A stretch of 64,000 nt of DNA from Pseudoalteromonas sp. MEBiC 03607 (GTDB lineage Bacteria > Pseudomonadota > Gammaproteobacteria > Enterobacterales > Alteromonadaceae). Shown in pieces: positions 1 to 7,626 of the stretch (position 1 is the first letter of the stretch; the number at the start of each line of letters is the position of its first letter). A program made the position numbers and the translations under genes. The stretch spans positions 1,064,501-1,128,500 of the forward strand of contig NZ_SRRY01000001.1 in assembly GCF_004792295.1 (NCBI RefSeq), read 5' to 3'. The notes beneath the pieces were generated by a model. That model saw nothing but the letters and a program-made list of their open reading frames with translations. It had not been told where the DNA came from and did no database searches.

Positions 1-1
1 A

Positions 2-724
2 GTGCTTGATCAATGTTATCACTTAGTGATTACCTGTAATGAACAAGGGGAGCTGGCAAAACGAGCTAATAACCAAGAGAATAGTTTTTGCCTATTAATG
101 CCTAAAGAAACGCTTGATGAAAGTTTTGCAATGACTAGCAGCTTCTCTTCAATGCTAATTTCTACCTTGTGTATTTTTACACCCGATGTGAATCAATTGG
201 CGCATTTAGCAACACAAACTGAGCAGCTTATTGAAACGCAATTGCAGAGTATTAAAGCATTTGCAGATTCAGATATGGAACGACTGGTTATTTTAGGGGC
301 TGGCTCGTTATTAGGTTATGCAAAAGAAGCTGCATTGAAATGTTTAGAGTTAACTAATGGCGACTTAATCAGCTATTTTGAAACACCACTTGGTTTTCGT
401 CATGGCCCTAAAACAATTATTAATGACAAAACAGCCGTGTTGTTAATGTCATCAAGTGATAAGTACAGCAGCCTTTATGATACGGACCTATACAATGAGC
501 TAGTCAATGACCAGCAATGTTCAGCGGTAAAAAAATTAACAGTCGATAGTGAACTGGTCGAGCTAGATGATGTTTGGCAAGGCTTGTATTATATTGTCTA
601 TTGTCAGATTTTTGCATTTTTCAAATCAATTTCACTCGGTTTAACACCTGACAACCCTTGTCCTACGGGCGAAGTTAACCGTGTTGTAAAAGGGGTAACT
701 ATTTACCCATTAACTTCTCGCTAA
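2..724 (+). CDS. agaS: AgaS-like SIS-domain amino-sugar phosphate deaminase/isomerase, 3' part
   Basis: This is the C-terminal 240 residues of a protein whose start lies left of the window; the family is usually about 385 residues. The visible part covers the end of the first SIS fold and the second one. It includes the GFRHGPK segment and the C-terminal TPDNPCPTGEVNR signature that I associate with AgaS rather than GlmS-like SIS proteins. AgaS converts galactosamine-6-phosphate to tagatose-6-phosphate with release of ammonia. The kinase and deacetylase genes follow at once and would supply its substrate. The split between galactosamine and glucosamine specificity is an inference from the signature and the AgaR-like regulator nearby. 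Confidence 0.8.
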   Translation: MLDQCYHLVITCNEQGELAKRANNQENSFCLLMPKETLDESFAMTSSFSSMLISTLCIFTPDVNQLAHLATQTEQLIETQLQSIKAFADSDMERLVILGAGSLLGYAKEAALKCLELTNGDLISYFETPLGFRHGPKTIINDKTAVLLMSSSDKYSSLYDTDLYNELVNDQQCSAVKKLTVDSELVELDDVWQGLYYIVYCQIFAFFKSISLGLTPDNPCPTGEVNRVVKGVTIYPLTSR

Positions 725-741
725 GCGACGTTGGGTAGAAT

Positions 742-1665
742 ATGGCTGTTTATGGACTCGATATTGGCGGAACGAAGATAGAAACCGCTATTTTTAATGA
801 TATTTTAGAGCAACAGCAGAGTTGGCGAATTTCGACGCCAACTCAAAATTATCAGGAGTTTTTAGAAGCAATTCATCAGCAAGTGTTAAAGGCTGATCAA
901 CTCAGTGGTTGCAAAGGGGCAGTTGGCATTGGTATGCCAGGAATCGTAAATGATGATGGTAAAGTTTTATCGGCAAACGTGCCTTGTGCATCTGGTCGAG
1001 TTATTGCTAATGACTTGCAAGCATTGTTACAACGACCTGTCGCCATACTGAATGACACTCGCTGTTTTGCTTTATCTGAAGCCAATGGCGGAGCCGGCGA
1101 AGGGTATAGCCGTGTTTTTGGTGCTATTGTTGGCACTGGCGCTGCGGGTGGCATGTGTATTAATGGCGAGCTGTTCAATCAAGGGTTAGGTATGTCGGGT
1201 GAATATGGTCATTTACCACTTTCTGCCTATCTACAACAAAAATACCAACTGCCGGTTTTAAAATGTGGCTGTGGTTTGAATGGCTGTGTTGAGAGTTATA
1301 TCGCAGGGCCGGGTGTGCAGACGCTTTATAAGCATATTACTCAATCTCCTAAGTCAGCGATTGAGTGGGCTAACGATATTAAGCATGGCGATGAGCAAGC
1401 ACTGGCCGTGCTCGGGTGTTATTTAGATATTCTTGGCGAGACCTTTGCGGCCGTCAGTAAAAGTCTTCATCCCGAAGTTATAGTATTAGGGGGTGGCTTA
1501 TCTTTAATTGATGCTATCGTTGAAAAACTCCCTGATGCGATTCAGTCGCACCTGTTTTCTGGTTTTACAGTTCCAGAGGTAAAACGGGCAAAATTTGGTG
1601 ATTCTAGCGGCGTAAGAGGCGCTGCAATAATAGGAAGTGTTCATGCTATTTCCTCAACATCTTGA
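742..1665 (+). CDS. ROK-family N-acetylhexosamine kinase (AgaK/NagK type)
   Basis: This is a 307-residue ROK kinase, the usual family length. The N-terminal phosphate-binding motif DIGGTK is at residues 6-11, and the structural zinc site is complete (H157 and the C175-x-C177-x4-C182 cluster). The C-terminal GGGL turn is also present. ROK kinases phosphorylate a free hexose or N-acetylhexosamine at O6 with ATP in the cytoplasm. Placed between an AgaS-like deaminase and a deacetylase, it most likely makes GalNAc-6-phosphate (or GlcNAc-6-phosphate). A GGGTAGA sequence precedes the ATG. The 3' end overlaps the deacetylase gene by 23 bases, which suggests translational coupling. Confidence 0.82.
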   Translation: MAVYGLDIGGTKIETAIFNDILEQQQSWRISTPTQNYQEFLEAIHQQVLKADQLSGCKGAVGIGMPGIVNDDGKVLSANVPCASGRVIANDLQALLQRPVAILNDTRCFALSEANGGAGEGYSRVFGAIVGTGAAGGMCINGELFNQGLGMSGEYGHLPLSAYLQQKYQLPVLKCGCGLNGCVESYIAGPGVQTLYKHITQSPKSAIEWANDIKHGDEQALAVLGCYLDILGETFAAVSKSLHPEVIVLGGGLSLIDAIVEKLPDAIQSHLFSGFTVPEVKRAKFGDSSGVRGAAIIGSVHAISSTS

Positions 1666-2812
1666 TTGTTATTACTTAAAAGCTGCTAAGGTGATCACAG
1701 CCGAGGCAGTGTTAAATCATCATGCCGTGCTTGTAAAACACGGTAAAATTATGGCTATTACTGAAGATTGCGAGCCAGGTATTGAGGTTATTGATTTAGG
1801 GGATCAGAGTTTATTTCCGGGCTTTATCGATTTGCATATTCATGGTCGGGAAGGCTGCGATATTATGGACGGCACCCCAGAATCTCTAGAGACCATTTCT
1901 CGCTCTTTAGCTAAGCACGGTGTTACCGGTTTTGTCGGCACAACAGTGACCGCAGATTGGGACGTATCAATACAAGCTTATAAAAATATGGCGAGTGCCT
2001 ACCAAAAAGGCCTGACTGGTGCACAGCTACTTGGTGCTTATAACGAAGGATTATTCTTCGCTGAAGCGCATAAGGGAGCACACAATGAGTCATTCTTTTT
2101 AGAGCTTACAAAGCAGCGTTTTGATGAGATTTATGCTGCTTGCGATGGCTGTTTAACCTCTTTTGCATTGGCGCCAGAGTTACTTGAATCGCCCGACATG
2201 ATCCGCTATATCACCGACAAGGGAGTGCGGGTAATGCTAGGCCATACTGATGCCAGTTTTGATCAAACGACACAAGCACTAGAGCATGGTGCATGTGGCG
2301 GGGTACATATTTTTAATGGTATGCGCGGTATTCATCATCGTGATCCCGGTTGTACCGGTGCACTGTTGATGGACAACGATGCAATGGTTGAGCTTATTCC
2401 GGATGGAATTCATTTGCATCCGAGCATAATGAACATGGTTTATCGTTTAAAAGGGGCAGATAAAATAGCCCTTATTACAGACTGTGTCAGCGCGGGTGGC
2501 TTACAAGATGGTCGTTATCGATTAGGTGAGCTTCCTATTTTGGTTGAGCAAGGTGTTGCGCGAACTGAAAGTGGCTCTTTAGCAGGCAGTACATTAACGA
2601 TGGAAGTGGGCGTTGAACGTTTCTATAACTTAACCGACGCAAGCTTAGTTGAAGCGACTAATATGGCCAGTTTAGTCCCGGCTGAATTTTTAAATAAAGC
2701 CGACTCTATCGGAAGTATTGCTGTAGGGAAAGTGGCAAATTTTGCTGTGCTCGACAACAGCTTTACTGTTCGTGCAACCATCTGTGCTGGTAAGCAAATA
2801 TACGAGAACTAA
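1643..2812 (+). CDS. nagA: N-acetylhexosamine-6-phosphate deacetylase (NagA/AgaA family)
   Basis: This amidohydrolase-superfamily enzyme removes acetate from N-acetylglucosamine- or N-acetylgalactosamine-6-phosphate in the cytoplasm. The metal-binding HxH pair is H65/H67 within FIDLHIHGREG. Further ligand regions are LGHTDAS and HIFNGMRGIHH, and the ITDCVSAGG stretch holds the catalytic aspartate. I chose the ATG at 1643 because AGGAA at 1632-1636 sits six bases upstream; a GTG at 1637 is also in frame but abuts that site. The length of 389 residues is normal. Its position after the ROK kinase fits the second step of amino-sugar catabolism. In this locus the paralogue may be the GalNAc-specific AgaA-II, which sequence alone cannot settle. 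Confidence 0.85.
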   Translation: MLFPQHLDCYYLKAAKVITAEAVLNHHAVLVKHGKIMAITEDCEPGIEVIDLGDQSLFPGFIDLHIHGREGCDIMDGTPESLETISRSLAKHGVTGFVGTTVTADWDVSIQAYKNMASAYQKGLTGAQLLGAYNEGLFFAEAHKGAHNESFFLELTKQRFDEIYAACDGCLTSFALAPELLESPDMIRYITDKGVRVMLGHTDASFDQTTQALEHGACGGVHIFNGMRGIHHRDPGCTGALLMDNDAMVELIPDGIHLHPSIMNMVYRLKGADKIALITDCVSAGGLQDGRYRLGELPILVEQGVARTESGSLAGSTLTMEVGVERFYNLTDASLVEATNMASLVPAEFLNKADSIGSIAVGKVANFAVLDNSFTVRATICAGKQIYEN

Positions 2813-2821
2813 CATACACGA

Positions 2822-4516
2822 ATGCAGGCAAAAGTGTTTGATGCCATTGTTATTGGCAGTGGTATTACTGGCGGCTGGGCTGCTAAAGAACTGACCGAAA
2901 AAGGCCTTAACGTGCTGTTACTTGAGCGCGGCAGGCAGGTTGTGCATGGAAGCGATTATATAACGGCTTTTAAAGAAGACTGGCAACTGCCATTTCGTGA
3001 CAGACCCAGCCTGCTAGAAAAGCGGAATCAAGCTAAACAAGCGCGCACTGGCTATGCTACTAAGCAATCAATAAAACATTGGTTTGTGAATGATTTGCAG
3101 CATCCTTACCGAGAAACGCAACGCTTTGATTGGATCAGAGGCTATCATTTAGGCGGGCGTTCATTAACTTGGGGACGTCAGTGTTTACGCCTCAGCGATC
3201 TTGATTTTGCTGCTAACAAACAAGATGGCCACGGCATTGATTGGCCTGTTCGCTATCAAGATATTGCGCCTTGGTACGATAAAGTCGAAGCTTACATCGG
3301 GGTTATTGGTGAAGCACTCAATTTACCGCAATTACCCGATGGCCCCTTTTTACCGCCTTTCCAACTCAATGCCGTAGAGCAACATCTAAAACGCAGTTTA
3401 TTAAATCATTATAAAAACCGTCATGTAACGATAGGGCGTGTCGCCCATTTAACACAGGCAAAACCTGAGCAAGGTCGTGCTCCATGCACCAAGCGCAACC
3501 GCTGTATGCGAGGTTGCCCAACCGGTAGTTACTTTAGTAGTTTAGCCTCGACCTTGCCTGCTGCAATGCGTACTGGGCGACTCACCATTCAGACTCACTC
3601 CATTGCCAAAGAGATTATTTACAACCCAGAAACTAGGCAAGCCACAGGTGTGAAAGTGATTGATGCTGAATCTAAAAAAGAGCGTATCGAACGGGCGAAT
3701 ATTATTTTTTGCTGTGCATCAACTGTGGCAACAACAGCCTTGTTATTAAATTCAACTTCTGCACGTTTTCCTAATGGCTTAGGGAATGACAGTGGAGAGC
3801 TTGGTCATAACCTAATGGATCATCATTTTCGGGTTGGCGCCACGGGTGAGCCGAAAGGCTTTGCTGATGATTATAATGATGGCGATAGACCCGTTGGCTT
3901 TCATATCCCACGTTTTCGAAACCTTGATGATAAAGAGCAACATAACTTTATTCGTGGCTATGGTTATCAAGGGTACGCGACACGTAAAGACTGGCGACGC
4001 GGTTTTAAAGAGCTCAGTTTTGGCAAGGCCTTTCGTGAAGAGCTTGCCAAACCAGGGCCTTGGCAAGTTGCTTTGATAGGTTTTGGGGAATGTCTGCCTT
4101 ATCATCACAATAAAATGAGCTTAGACCCTGTATTAAAAGATGAGTGGGGGCTGCCATTAGTTAATTTTGATTGTCAGTTTGGTGAAAACGAGCTGCGTAT
4201 GCGAGAAGATATGAAAGCACAGGCAGTTGAGATGCTAACAAAGGCCGGTTACCAGAACGTGCAACCCTATGATAGGGGATCTGCACCGGGACAAGCGATC
4301 CATGAAATGGGCACTGCCCGTATGGGGCAAGATGCTAAAACCTCTGTTCTTAATCGCTATAACCAAATTCATAGTGTGCGTAATGTCTATGTTACTGATG
4401 GCTCATTTATGTGCTCATCAGCTTATCAAAACCCTTCTCTAACCTATATGGCATTTACTGCTAGAGCGGCGGATCATGCCGTTAAGCATTATCACAATGG
4501 AGTGTTTAATGGCTGA
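2822..4516 (+). CDS. GMC-family FAD oxidoreductase, large dehydrogenase subunit type
   Basis: This 564-residue flavoprotein has the Rossmann FAD motif GSGITG at residues 12-17, an ELGHNLMDHH segment in the middle, and the C-terminal GMC region with GTARMG and NPSLT. A cysteine-rich patch (C-x6-C-x3-C within PCTKRNRCMRGCP) resembles that of membrane gluconate/sugar dehydrogenase large subunits. It has no signal peptide of its own. The next gene encodes a subunit-3 protein with a twin-arginine-like signal, so the pair may be exported together. The substrate is not evident; its place in the amino-sugar locus suggests oxidation of a sugar or amino sugar. The gene begins nine bases after the deacetylase stop. 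Confidence 0.8.
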   Translation: MQAKVFDAIVIGSGITGGWAAKELTEKGLNVLLLERGRQVVHGSDYITAFKEDWQLPFRDRPSLLEKRNQAKQARTGYATKQSIKHWFVNDLQHPYRETQRFDWIRGYHLGGRSLTWGRQCLRLSDLDFAANKQDGHGIDWPVRYQDIAPWYDKVEAYIGVIGEALNLPQLPDGPFLPPFQLNAVEQHLKRSLLNHYKNRHVTIGRVAHLTQAKPEQGRAPCTKRNRCMRGCPTGSYFSSLASTLPAAMRTGRLTIQTHSIAKEIIYNPETRQATGVKVIDAESKKERIERANIIFCCASTVATTALLLNSTSARFPNGLGNDSGELGHNLMDHHFRVGATGEPKGFADDYNDGDRPVGFHIPRFRNLDDKEQHNFIRGYGYQGYATRKDWRRGFKELSFGKAFREELAKPGPWQVALIGFGECLPYHHNKMSLDPVLKDEWGLPLVNFDCQFGENELRMREDMKAQAVEMLTKAGYQNVQPYDRGSAPGQAIHEMGTARMGQDAKTSVLNRYNQIHSVRNVYVTDGSFMCSSAYQNPSLTYMAFTARAADHAVKHYHNGVFNG

Positions 4517-5024
4517 TCTACAAAGGCGACAGGCTATTAAATATTTATCGGCTTTATTAGGTGTTGCTATTACGCCAGTGGCCGCTACTCAGTTGTTTGA
4601 TAAAATGGATGACAGCCATTTTGAGGTGCTAAAAGAAGCGGCGCATCGGGATGTCATCACGCAGATGCAAGCGGTTATTTTAGAGTTAGACCCCGCCGAA
4701 CAGCTATATTTTGATTTAGTGGCTTTTACAGATTTGATGTTGGCTAACACTGTCACGGCTACTGAACGGATACAGTGTTTACAAGGCGCTGAATTAATTG
4801 CGCAGGGTAATTCCTGTGCACCACAGCTGGCTAACAAATTAAAACGCTTGTTCACTATCAGTGAACAGCAGTATCAGCAAGTAATTGAGCTGCAAGGGGT
4901 ACCGATTTCACAGGTAACTCCAGCTAAGCATGAAGAATACTTAATGTATAAGTGTATCTTCACCGTACGCGAGTTTTTATTATTAGGGTATTTTACATCA
5001 GAGAAAATAGCAGGCTCTGCTTAA
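4509..5024 (+). CDS. Gluconate 2-dehydrogenase subunit 3 family protein with Tat-like signal
   Basis: This 171-residue protein overlaps the upstream GMC gene by eight bases. I chose the ATG at 4509 because GGAG at 4499-4502 lies just upstream and because the resulting N terminus, with QRRQAIKYL followed by a short hydrophobic stretch ending PVAA, looks like a twin-arginine signal peptide. An upstream in-frame start at 4476 would bury this signal. Family members are small subunits of membrane-bound FAD dehydrogenases. By analogy it would carry the GMC subunit across the membrane; that is inference. The MFS gene converges on it 20 bases downstream. Confidence 0.75.
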   Translation: MADLQRRQAIKYLSALLGVAITPVAATQLFDKMDDSHFEVLKEAAHRDVITQMQAVILELDPAEQLYFDLVAFTDLMLANTVTATERIQCLQGAELIAQGNSCAPQLANKLKRLFTISEQQYQQVIELQGVPISQVTPAKHEEYLMYKCIFTVREFLLLGYFTSEKIAGSA

Positions 5025-5044
5025 TGGCATCGCCTGCGAACGAT

Positions 5045-6376
5045 TTATTTACGCCAACTTGTTAGCTTGTGACCAATCAATGCGTAATAAAGAATAAATC
5101 CATAACAAGGTAATAATAATAAGTATGCTTGCTGAGCATTCCCTGTAAATTCTGCAAACACACCATATACAAGCGGCAGTAATGCTCCACCAGAAATCCC
5201 CATGATTAATAGTGCGGCACCCGTTTGGGTTTTACTCCCCAAGTTTGCCAGCGCCATAGGCCAAATAGTGGGCCAAACCAGCGCATTTGATAAGCCAAGC
5301 AGGGCTACAAATAATACCGTATCAGGGAAACTGTTATCAGCGAGCCAAAATAGTAAAATATTAGAGAGTGCTGTTTGTTGCGTGTCTACAAAAATAATAC
5401 CGAGTGAAAATACGCAGCCACTCAATGCTGAGAATAGCAGGGCTTGTTGCTGAGTAAAAAAGCGCGGAATAAGCACAATCCCTAATACATAGCCTAGCAC
5501 CATAAAACCCATGGTGTATGAGGTGAGTTCAGCAAACTGTAGTATGCCTTGCTCCTTACCATATAGACCTATGGTATCACCGGCGATAACTTCAGCACCG
5601 ATATAAAAGAATAAAGCAATCACACCTAAAATTAAGTTTGGAAATTGCAAAATAGATTGCTCTTCGCTGCTACTAATTGCTTGAGGTTGTTCAATATCAG
5701 GTAATGGAGCAAACATAATTAACGCAGCTAAAATTGCCAGTGAAATCGCCATAGCCATGTAAGGGCTAATTAAGCGGTTTGCTAATTCTTGTAATTGAAG
5801 TTGTTTTTGAAGGTCACTGAGTTGTGCCAAGACTTCAGGGCTAAAGTTGGCAATATCACTGAACACGATGGCAGAGAAAAGTAATGGAGCAACTACACCT
5901 GCACTTTTGTTCAAAATACCCATGATACTAATGCGCACCGCCGCTGTATCTTTTGACCCCAGCAACACAATATACGGGTTAGCAGCTGTTTGTAGTAAGG
6001 TCAGACCGCTCCCTAATGTAAACAAGGCGACTAAAAATAACCAATAGGCTTGTGTTTGTGCTGCTGGTATAAATAATAAGGCGCCCAAAGCCATGATAGC
6101 CAAGCCAAATGACATACCATGCTTATAGCTGAATGCCTGTAAAATTTTCGCGCTGGGTAATGCCATTACCGTATAGGCAATATAAAATACCAGTGTGACC
6201 ATATAGGCTTCGATGTGATTGAGATCACAGACCATTTGTAAAAATGGGATCAAAGAGCCATTAAGCCAAGTAATAAAGCCGAATAAAAAGAACAGTCCGC
6301 CAATAATCACCATTGGAAGAAGCTGGCTGCGAGCGATATATTGTGGCTGAGCTATGAGTGAACTTTTTGTTGTCAT
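5045..6376 (-). CDS. FucP/NagP-type MFS sugar:proton symporter
   Basis: This hydrophobic protein of about 443 residues has roughly twelve membrane segments and the FFLFGFITWLNGSLIPF opening typical of FucP/GluP/NagP-type sugar symporters. It probably imports the free N-acetylhexosamine into the cytoplasm for the ROK kinase. I placed the start at the ATG at 6376, which has TTGGTGA just upstream; a GTG at 6388 adds four residues. It is divergent from the agaR-like gene, and the shared intergenic region holds candidate operator half-sites. The presence of a permease and kinase, and the absence of any PTS gene in the window, indicate uptake without phosphorylation. Confidence 0.82.
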   Translation of the reverse strand: MTTKSSLIAQPQYIARSQLLPMVIIGGLFFLFGFITWLNGSLIPFLQMVCDLNHIEAYMVTLVFYIAYTVMALPSAKILQAFSYKHGMSFGLAIMALGALLFIPAAQTQAYWLFLVALFTLGSGLTLLQTAANPYIVLLGSKDTAAVRISIMGILNKSAGVVAPLLFSAIVFSDIANFSPEVLAQLSDLQKQLQLQELANRLISPYMAMAISLAILAALIMFAPLPDIEQPQAISSSEEQSILQFPNLILGVIALFFYIGAEVIAGDTIGLYGKEQGILQFAELTSYTMGFMVLGYVLGIVLIPRFFTQQQALLFSALSGCVFSLGIIFVDTQQTALSNILLFWLADNSFPDTVLFVALLGLSNALVWPTIWPMALANLGSKTQTGAALLIMGISGGALLPLVYGVFAEFTGNAQQAYLLLLPCYGFILYYALIGHKLTSWRK

Positions 6377-6427
6377 TTTTTTCACCAAGGTGGTTTTTTT
6401 TATTCACTATAAAACAAAATTCGTAAG

Positions 6428-6457
6428 TTTTGAAAGTTTTATTTTATTTCGAAACTA
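6428..6457. promoter_or_regulatory. Candidate AgaR operator between permease and regulator genes
   Basis: Two half-sites, TTTTGAAAG and ATTTCGAAAC, lie about 18 bp apart in the divergent intergenic region. DeoR-family AgaR proteins are known to bind repeated TTTC/GAAA-type half-sites. The same core recurs upstream of the TonB-dependent receptor. Assignment is inference from recurrence and position. Confidence 0.4.
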
Positions 6458-6533
6458 ATTTTAGCTTTACAACCGTAAAGTGTGTAGTATTGATGTATTA
6501 CTTTGAAAGCAGTTTTAAACCAACAGGGCAGTT

Positions 6534-7298
6534 ATGCTAACCACAATCGAAAGAAGACAAAAAATCGTCCTTATGACTGAAGAAAAGGGCAAAGTTAGTG
6601 TGAAAGATCTGGCTAAAACCTTTGATATTTCAGAGGTTAGTATACGCCATGATCTTAATGAACTAGGTAAGCGCGGCTTAGTCGTGCGTTCTCGTGGTGG
6701 GGCAATCGCTTGCGATAAGCTTGCCAAAGAGCTTTCGGTAAAAGATAAACATAACGAAAACTACGCAATTAAAGTTCAGCTGGCGAAAGCTGTTGCAAAT
6801 TTAGTTGAAGATGGCGATTCATTAATTATTGACTCAGGTACCACCACTGAAGAAGTTGCCAAAGCACTCACAAGCAAAAAAGCGCTAACGGTGATGACTA
6901 ATGGTTTGAATATTGCGCACGTATTAGCCGATATCGACGATGCAAATGTATTTATGCTCGGTGGCCAATTACGCAAGAAATCCTTGTCTTTCTACTCCAA
7001 TGAGGTTGAGCAAGCACTGAGTAAATATAACTTCAAAAAGGTTATTTTAGGTGTTGATGGCATCGATTCTGAAGCGGGGATCACCACTCATTACGAGCCT
7101 GAGGCAATGTTAAATAGAACCATGTGTACTCGCGCAGACAAAGTCATTGCAGTGACTGATTCGAGTAAATTTGGTAAACGTGCCTTGTATAATGTCCTAC
7201 CGCTTAAATCAATAGATGTTCTGGTTACTGACAAAAATATGCCAACTGAATTTGTTGAATCTTTAACAAACCTAGGCATAGAAGTGATCATCGTTTAA
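6534..7298 (+). CDS. agaR: DeoR-family repressor, AgaR-like
   Basis: This 254-residue regulator has an N-terminal DeoR winged helix (recognition helix region around residues 21-46, ISEVSIRHDLNEL) and a C-terminal DeoRC sugar-phosphate sensor domain with the IIDSGTTT motif. The overall sequence, including the VILGVDGID segment and the GITTHYEPEA segment, matches what I recall of AgaR, the repressor of N-acetylgalactosamine catabolism, more than GlpR or NagC. It is transcribed divergently from the permease. It probably releases its operators when an amino-sugar phosphate accumulates. A strong terminator closes the gene at 7331-7360. Confidence 0.8.
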   Translation: MLTTIERRQKIVLMTEEKGKVSVKDLAKTFDISEVSIRHDLNELGKRGLVVRSRGGAIACDKLAKELSVKDKHNENYAIKVQLAKAVANLVEDGDSLIIDSGTTTEEVAKALTSKKALTVMTNGLNIAHVLADIDDANVFMLGGQLRKKSLSFYSNEVEQALSKYNFKKVILGVDGIDSEAGITTHYEPEAMLNRTMCTRADKVIAVTDSSKFGKRALYNVLPLKSIDVLVTDKNMPTEFVESLTNLGIEVIIV

Positions 7299-7330
7299 TA
7301 CAAAACAATAGAATACTGTAAACATATTTC

Positions 7331-7360
7331 TAAAAGGCAACCTTAGGTTGCCTTTTTTGT
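7331..7360 (+). terminator. Rho-independent terminator after agaR
   Basis: An 11-bp stem (AAAAGGCAACC paired with GGTTGCCTTTT) closes a 3-base TTA loop and runs into a T tract. Confidence 0.85.
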
Positions 7361-7385
7361 TGCCTAGTTAATACGATTTTCTTGT

Positions 7386-7509
7386 TCCTTTCAAAATAAT
7401 TAAAAAAAATCCTTCCTGTAGCTTTCGAAATTAAACGTACGCCATTAAAGGCTTTTGAAGCGATTGATGACTATTTTAACGCTTTTTTCGTAACTATCGA
7501 AAGTTTCAC
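7386..7509. promoter_or_regulatory. Cluster of candidate AgaR half-sites upstream of the receptor
   Basis: Within the 328-base gap before the receptor gene, CCTTTCAAAA at 7387-7396, GCTTTCGAAAT at 7421-7431 and ATCGAAAGTTTC at 7497-7508 share the core seen at 6428-6457. The last is just upstream of the predicted receptor promoter. Binding is inferred. I see no small gene in this gap. Confidence 0.4.
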
Positions 7510-7523
7510 TAGGTAATTATTTG

Positions 7524-7551
7524 TTGATAGGTTGTTTCATTTTGTTATAAA
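7524..7551 (+). promoter_or_regulatory. Predicted sigma-70 promoter for the TonB-dependent receptor
   Basis: TTGATA at 7524-7529 and TATAAA at 7546-7551 are separated by 16 bp. The promoter lies about 75 bases before the ATG, which leaves a moderate untranslated leader. Confidence 0.45.
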
Positions 7552-7626
7552 TTAAGTGTAAGGCCTTACTTAAGTACTATTTTTTATAGTCAACAAATCA
7601 GAATATTAAAAAAACAGGAAATCACC

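Noticed and set aside
3834..4108. Overlapping reading frames inside the GMC gene on both strands
   Set aside because: They lie fully inside a well-supported gene, have poor composition and no ribosome binding sites; shadows of the real frame.
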